The notes under the pieces were generated by a model that was not told the DNA's origin, made no database searches, and saw nothing but the letters and a program-made list of their open reading frames with translations. Positions 60,137 to 64,000 of a stretch of DNA of 64,000 nucleotides are shown here, one piece after another; within the stretch, counting starts at the first letter, position 1, and the number at the start of each line of letters is the position of its first letter. The position numbers and the translations under genes are program-made. The stretch covers positions 1 through 64,000 of the forward strand of contig NZ_BAZF01000018.1 in assembly GCF_000813145.1 (NCBI RefSeq), written 5' to 3'. This DNA comes from Geobacter sp. OR-1 (GTDB taxonomy: Bacteria; Desulfobacterota; Desulfuromonadia; Geobacterales; DSM-12255).

Positions 60137-60867
60137 AACTCCCCCAGTATCTGTTCCGCCTCGTCATCGTAGCTCCCGTCACCACGGTATATCACCAGAG
60201 GCGGCTCAACAGCAAGATCGCACTTCCGCCCTTTTTTCAGCTCGACCAGAAAGATCCTTGCTCCGGCGCCGACCGTGCCGTGCACCATCCTGAGCCTTGC
60301 CACAGCCAGCTTCAGCTCCCCGGCAGCAACCATGAACTCCTGCAGCCGTGAAGGGTGATAGACGAAAAAGATGCTGCCACCAGGCCTAACGAGATATTTG
60401 GCAACAGAGAGAAATTCATTGAGCCCAGCGGTGGTTTCATGCCGGCCGGCGTCGCGCCCGGCCTTAGGACTGGTCTTGCCGGTAAAGGGGCTGCGAAACG
60501 GCGGATTGGACAACACCAGATCGAACGAGGAAACCGGGAACCGGCTGCGCAGGTTGAGAATGTCGTCAGCAACAACACGCACCGCAGACTCAAGACCATT
60601 CATCGCAACGTTCCGCTCGCCAAGCTGTGCCATTGAAGGCTGAAACTCTACCCCGACCGCGCTTTTCGCTCCGTAATGAGCGGTCAGCAGCAACGGCATT
60701 ATAGCGCAGCCGCTGCCGAGGTCGACTACAGACTTGCCCCTGGCCCGTTCCCCGGCAAAGGCGCATAACAGCACGGGATCGAGTGAATACCGGTAGCCGT
60801 CCCTGGGCTGCTTGAGCGTCAAGCCGTAGCGACGCAATTCATCAACCGTCTCCTCACACTTGGGCAT
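60133..60867 (-). CDS. TrmN6-like class I methyltransferase
   Basis: 244 residues from MPKCEETVDELRRYGLTL. SAM-binding motif I VVDLGSGCAIMPLLL (47-61) and the N6-adenine catalytic NPPF (121-124, LSNPPFRSP) place it near tRNA1(Val) (adenine-37-N6)-methyltransferase (YfiC/TrmN6). The start at 60867 overlaps the upstream YfhO-like gene by 14 nt; the longer frame lies inside that gene. The exact RNA target is uncertain within this family. Confidence 0.88.
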   Translation of the reverse strand: MPKCEETVDELRRYGLTLKQPRDGYRYSLDPVLLCAFAGERARGKSVVDLGSGCAIMPLLLTAHYGAKSAVGVEFQPSMAQLGERNVAMNGLESAVRVVADDILNLRSRFPVSSFDLVLSNPPFRSPFTGKTSPKAGRDAGRHETTAGLNEFLSVAKYLVRPGGSIFFVYHPSRLQEFMVAAGELKLAVARLRMVHGTVGAGARIFLVELKKGRKCDLAVEPPLVIYRGDGSYDDEAEQILGEF

Positions 60868-63284
60868 AACCCGTGCGCCTGCGTCGCCACTCCCACCCCA
60901 GAACCACTGCATACAAGGCAAAGGAGGCATAGGTGAGACTGCTACCGACCCGGAACGACCAGGGGGCGAAAACAAACTCGATCCTGTGATTGCCGGGGGT
61001 CAGGTAAACCCCGCGCAAGACGCGGTCCACCGGGTAGATCTCAGTGGCCTTGCCGTTGTCCGTTGCCTTCCAGGCGCGGTAGTACTTGTCCCCCATCACC
61101 AGGATTGAATTCACCTGGGTGGATACATTCATGGAGACATGCTCGCCCTCGTAACGGTCGATCTGCACCGCGCCCGGAACCGGAAAAGGCGCCTCGGCCG
61201 GAGAGGGAAGCGGTATCGGCGGCGCCGATTCGACCAGGGCAATCCGCCGCGGATCAAAACCAGGGCTCTGGAGCATGCCCAGCAACTGCCCCGGCTCAGG
61301 AGAAAGCACCACGGACGGCACCAGCCACGCTTTGGGGAGCACATACCGGTTTTCCAGAATGACATGCCCGCCATCAGGCGAGGTGAAAACCGGCTCAAAC
61401 CTGTTAGCTAAAGAGCCGCGCTGTGCCTGATAGTCTGCCGGGGCCTGGATCAGGTATTTGATGTTCATGATATCGGGCATGGCCGAATTGAGCGAAAACA
61501 CATCCAGAAACTCCTGCCACCGCGTACTCTGAACGGCATTGGAGGTGAAGAACACCGGAATCTTGTTGGTAACGTACTGCATCGGATCGGTGCCGTCCAT
61601 CGGCAGGACGCGATACTCCTTAGGCATTTTGGCCAGGAAATCGATTACCGGCGTCCGCTCGCCGCGGGTCTGCTTCGGCACCTTGATCAGGAAGGTGAAC
61701 TTGTCGTCGATCCTCCAGACATCGGCAAGAAACAGGGCGAACAGCAGAAACAGCGCTGTTCGGTGGCCGATCCAGGAGCGGGCAAAGGCAACCCAGACCA
61801 GCGCCAGCAGAGAGGCGAGGCCGGCGGCAAAACCGGTCTCGAAAACCAGGTTGCCCCAGCGCTGTGCCAACAACTGCGGCCCCTGCTCATAGCGGTTCGG
61901 CTCGGAGATCAAATTCTGTAAGATCCCCAGCCATTGCGGTTGCGCTGCCATCTGGCTTGCCAACATCAGGAGCAGTACGACGGGAAGCGCGATAATGCCG
62001 GCAAGATATCGCCTGAAAGCCTTTCTTGCCCGGATTTCGGCATCGAGCAACAGATCTAGGCCGCGGGCCGCCATTACCCCCAACCCCATCACCGTCATGA
62101 ACATCATCATCTTGGGGACCCGGAACCGGTTGATTCCGGGGAAGTGGTCATAAAGGAAATTGTAGAAAGGGGTATACTGCCCCATGGAAAAGAACAGGCT
62201 GCCGGCAATTGCGGCCAAAGCGATCCAGGTATAACGGTCGCGCCGGAAGATGAGCGGTAACGGCACCAGCAGCCATGGTAGCAACCCCATGTAACTGACC
62301 GTCTGCGTGAATACCATCCGGCCCCAGTAGTAGGAACGGATATTGGTCGGGTTCTCCCCCCCTTCCTGCCGCGACAGCCCGAAGAATCCCGGGATTACGA
62401 ATGCGCCCAGTTCTTCCGGCGGCAGCGACCACATCATCGCCTCTTCGCGGGCCAACCCGCCCTTACCCTGGTTTGACCCACTTTGCACGCCGCGGTTGGT
62501 GTCCTTGGACCACTGGGTTATGGGAATAAGACTGATCGAGACCGTGGAGAGGAAAAACAGTGCCGCGACCAGGCAGCCGCCGATCAGGCGCAAGAGCCGG
62601 CCCGTGTGCTGTTCCTCCCGAGTAACAATGGTTGCCGCGAGACGAAGCACGCCGTATACCGCTATGCCGAGGCAGGTGTAATAGGCGATCTGCCAGTGGG
62701 AGTTGAAGAACTGCAGCGCGAGCACCAGTCCGGTAGAGAGGTAAAAAATCAGTCTTCTTTTCCGGAATGCAAGCTCAAAAAAACTAAAATGCCCATGGCG
62801 CCAGCGAGATGGTGGCGATCTTCATGACATGGCCGGCATTGATCAGCGAGGCATTTTCCGGGGCCACTGCAAAGATAAGCCCGGCCAGGAAAGCGGACTT
62901 CCGGCTGGTTCCAATGGCCCGGCAGTAAAGAAACAGCCCGGTGCCGCCCAGAAAAAGGTTCAGCACGATCAACCAGGCCACGCTTTCCGGGGCCGGCATG
63001 AAGTAAAAAAACAGTTTCTGGTGAATCAGAAGATGTACGGCGGCATAGGCACCTTCGCTGGTAAAGCCGCTGTTGAGGTAAATATCCCAGGCCGCCTTGA
63101 CCTGACCGAAATCGAGCAGTTCGCCAAGCGACATCCGCTTGGACTCAACCACCCCCCAGTAGAATTCGTTGATGATGTCCGGTGCCCGGATAATCTTGGT
63201 AGTAAAGAGGATCTTGCTGAAAAAGGCGACCAGCACCCCCAGCAGGGCAGCAATAGTCAGCAGATCTTTTTTGCGCTCGGTCAT
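60854..63284 (-). pseudogene. YfhO-like multispanning membrane protein gene with a one-base frameshift
   Basis: The start at 63284 (MTERKKDLLTIAALL) reads for 166 residues to a stop at 62784 (...ISLAPWAF). The same protein then continues in the next frame (FSFFELAFRKRRLIFYLSTG...) to 60854, about 809 residues in all. Dropping one base from the A4 run at 62786-62789 (T4 on the coding strand) restores a single frame: WAFSFFELAF. The architecture is 10 or more transmembrane helices followed by a periplasmic beta-rich domain (about the last 250 residues) and a final helix, as in YfhO proteins linked to lipid or polymer glycosylation. It abuts the glycosyltransferase gene. Either a sequencing indel or a recent lesion. 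Confidence 0.8.
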
Positions 63285-64000
63285 TTATCTGTTCCAACAC
63301 CCTTCGTAAAATGCATTGAGTTTTTCAGCGTAGCCCTTCCAGGCGAATTTTTCCAGCAGGTGCACACGTCCCGAAGCTCCAAGCCGCTGCCGAAGCCCCG
63401 GTTCCAGGAGCAGTTCCACGGTCCGGTCCGCCATCTCCTGCCAGTCGTCGGGGTGGCACAGAACACCCGATACCCCTGGCTTGATGTACTCGGCGAGTTG
63501 CCCGACTGAGTCGGCCACCACCGCCACGCCTGCCCGCAGGATCTCGGTGAGCTTGGCCGGGCATTTGGATCGGTTGATCAGGTTGTCGCTGAACGGGTAA
63601 ATGGCAACATCCCCCGCAGCCAAATATGAGGGGATATCCGCAGGCTCAAGCCACCCCCCCATGACCAGGGCGGAAGCAAACCCGAATTCTCCCCCCTTTG
63701 CCAGCAGCAGCTCCTCTTCGTTGTGGCGTCCCTTGCCGACGACCAGAAAGCGCACCCCCGGCACCCGGCGGTGGATCTCGGCAAAGAGAAAATGCAGTTT
63801 GTCCTGGCTGAACTCGAAAAATCGGGTATAGAGCAGCAGCACCGGCGCAGTTGTTGGAATCCCGAGACGCTCCCTGACGGCCGTGCCATCCCCCCGGGGG
63901 GATATCCTCCACACAGTTCGGCAGGTAAAGCACCCGTTCGGCCGGAATCCCCATCCCCCAGGCCTTGGCCTGCAGAGCCCTGCTTGCTACGGTCACCCCT
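63285..64000 (-). pseudogene. Glycosyltransferase (GT4-like), partial at window edge and frameshifted
   Basis: Only the C-terminal part is in the window; the gene continues upstream past 64000. From the edge the frame reads TVASRALQAKAWGMGIPAERVLYLPNCVEDIPPG, then breaks in a C6-G6 run at 63890-63901 and continues one base later as DGTAVRERLGIPTTAPVLLLYTRFFEFS to 63285. The GT-B C-terminal domain is clear: LLLYTRFFEF, FLVVGKG, GWLEPADIPSYLAAGDVAIYPF and the nucleotide-sugar E-x7-E-type region (PAKLTEILRAGVAVVADSVGQLAEYI). It precedes the YfhO-like gene with no gap, so both probably act in the same surface glycan or lipid glycosylation pathway. Confidence 0.82.

Overview
The window looks like a chromosomal segment of a Geobacter-type bacterium (Desulfuromonadales/Geobacteraceae). 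This is inferred from gene content, not from a search: a Wolinella-type fumarate reductase/succinate dehydrogenase frdCAB, two near-identical tuf genes, one continuous secE-nusG-rplKAJL-rpoBC-str-S10-spc-alpha supercluster, and rplM-rpsI followed by argC. No rRNA, CRISPR array, transposase or phage gene is visible. The ribosomal-protein genes are relatively AT-rich; the right end (about 50-64 kb) is clearly GC-rich.

Layout. 0-6.1 kb: malQ (minus), a 52-codon orphan gene (plus), a stand-alone Cas6-like RAMP protein (minus), and frdCAB (minus). 6.1-6.46 kb is an AT-rich divergent regulatory gap with a GTATAC palindrome. 6.46-8.4 kb: tgt-mazG (plus), ending at a bidirectional terminator shared with rplQ. 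41.85 down to 8.47 kb, all minus: tRNA-Thr(TGT), Tyr, Gly, Thr(GGT), tuf2, rpmG, tRNA-Trp, secE, nusG, rplK, rplA, L10 leader, rplJ, rplL, rpoB, rpoC and a terminator. Then come a structured leader, rpsL, rpsG, fusA, tuf1, the S10 and spc operons with secY-adk-map-rpmJ, and the alpha operon. 45.8-41.9 kb (minus): rplM-rpsI-argC-radical SAM. 50-45.8 kb (minus): leuB-asd-asd-truA. 50.1-58.9 kb (plus): a five-gene exporter operon (HlyD adaptor, double-NBD ATPase, DUF748/AsmA-like protein, two ABC-2 permeases). 58.9-64 kb: a hairpin-rich intergenic stretch, a DUF3343 protein, a small membrane protein, a DciA-like protein, a TrmN6-like methyltransferase, a YfhO-like membrane protein and a glycosyltransferase cut by the window edge.

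How the genes work together. Most of the window makes ribosomes, RNA polymerase and translation factors as a coordinated block. frdCAB belongs to the anaerobic respiratory/TCA branch. leuB, the two asd genes and argC serve amino-acid biosynthesis. The right end deals with the envelope: efflux or lipid-related export and polysaccharide or lipid glycosylation.

Most notable items. (1) A roughly 110-nt three-way-junction RNA predicted in the rpsL leader between two promoters. (2) An orphan Cas6-like protein starting 13 nt after the frd terminator. (3) The exporter operon with an embedded AsmA-like bridge candidate. (4) Three one-base frameshifts, each fitting one extra base in a homopolymer run, in the last 11 kb, which may be sequence errors or gene decay.
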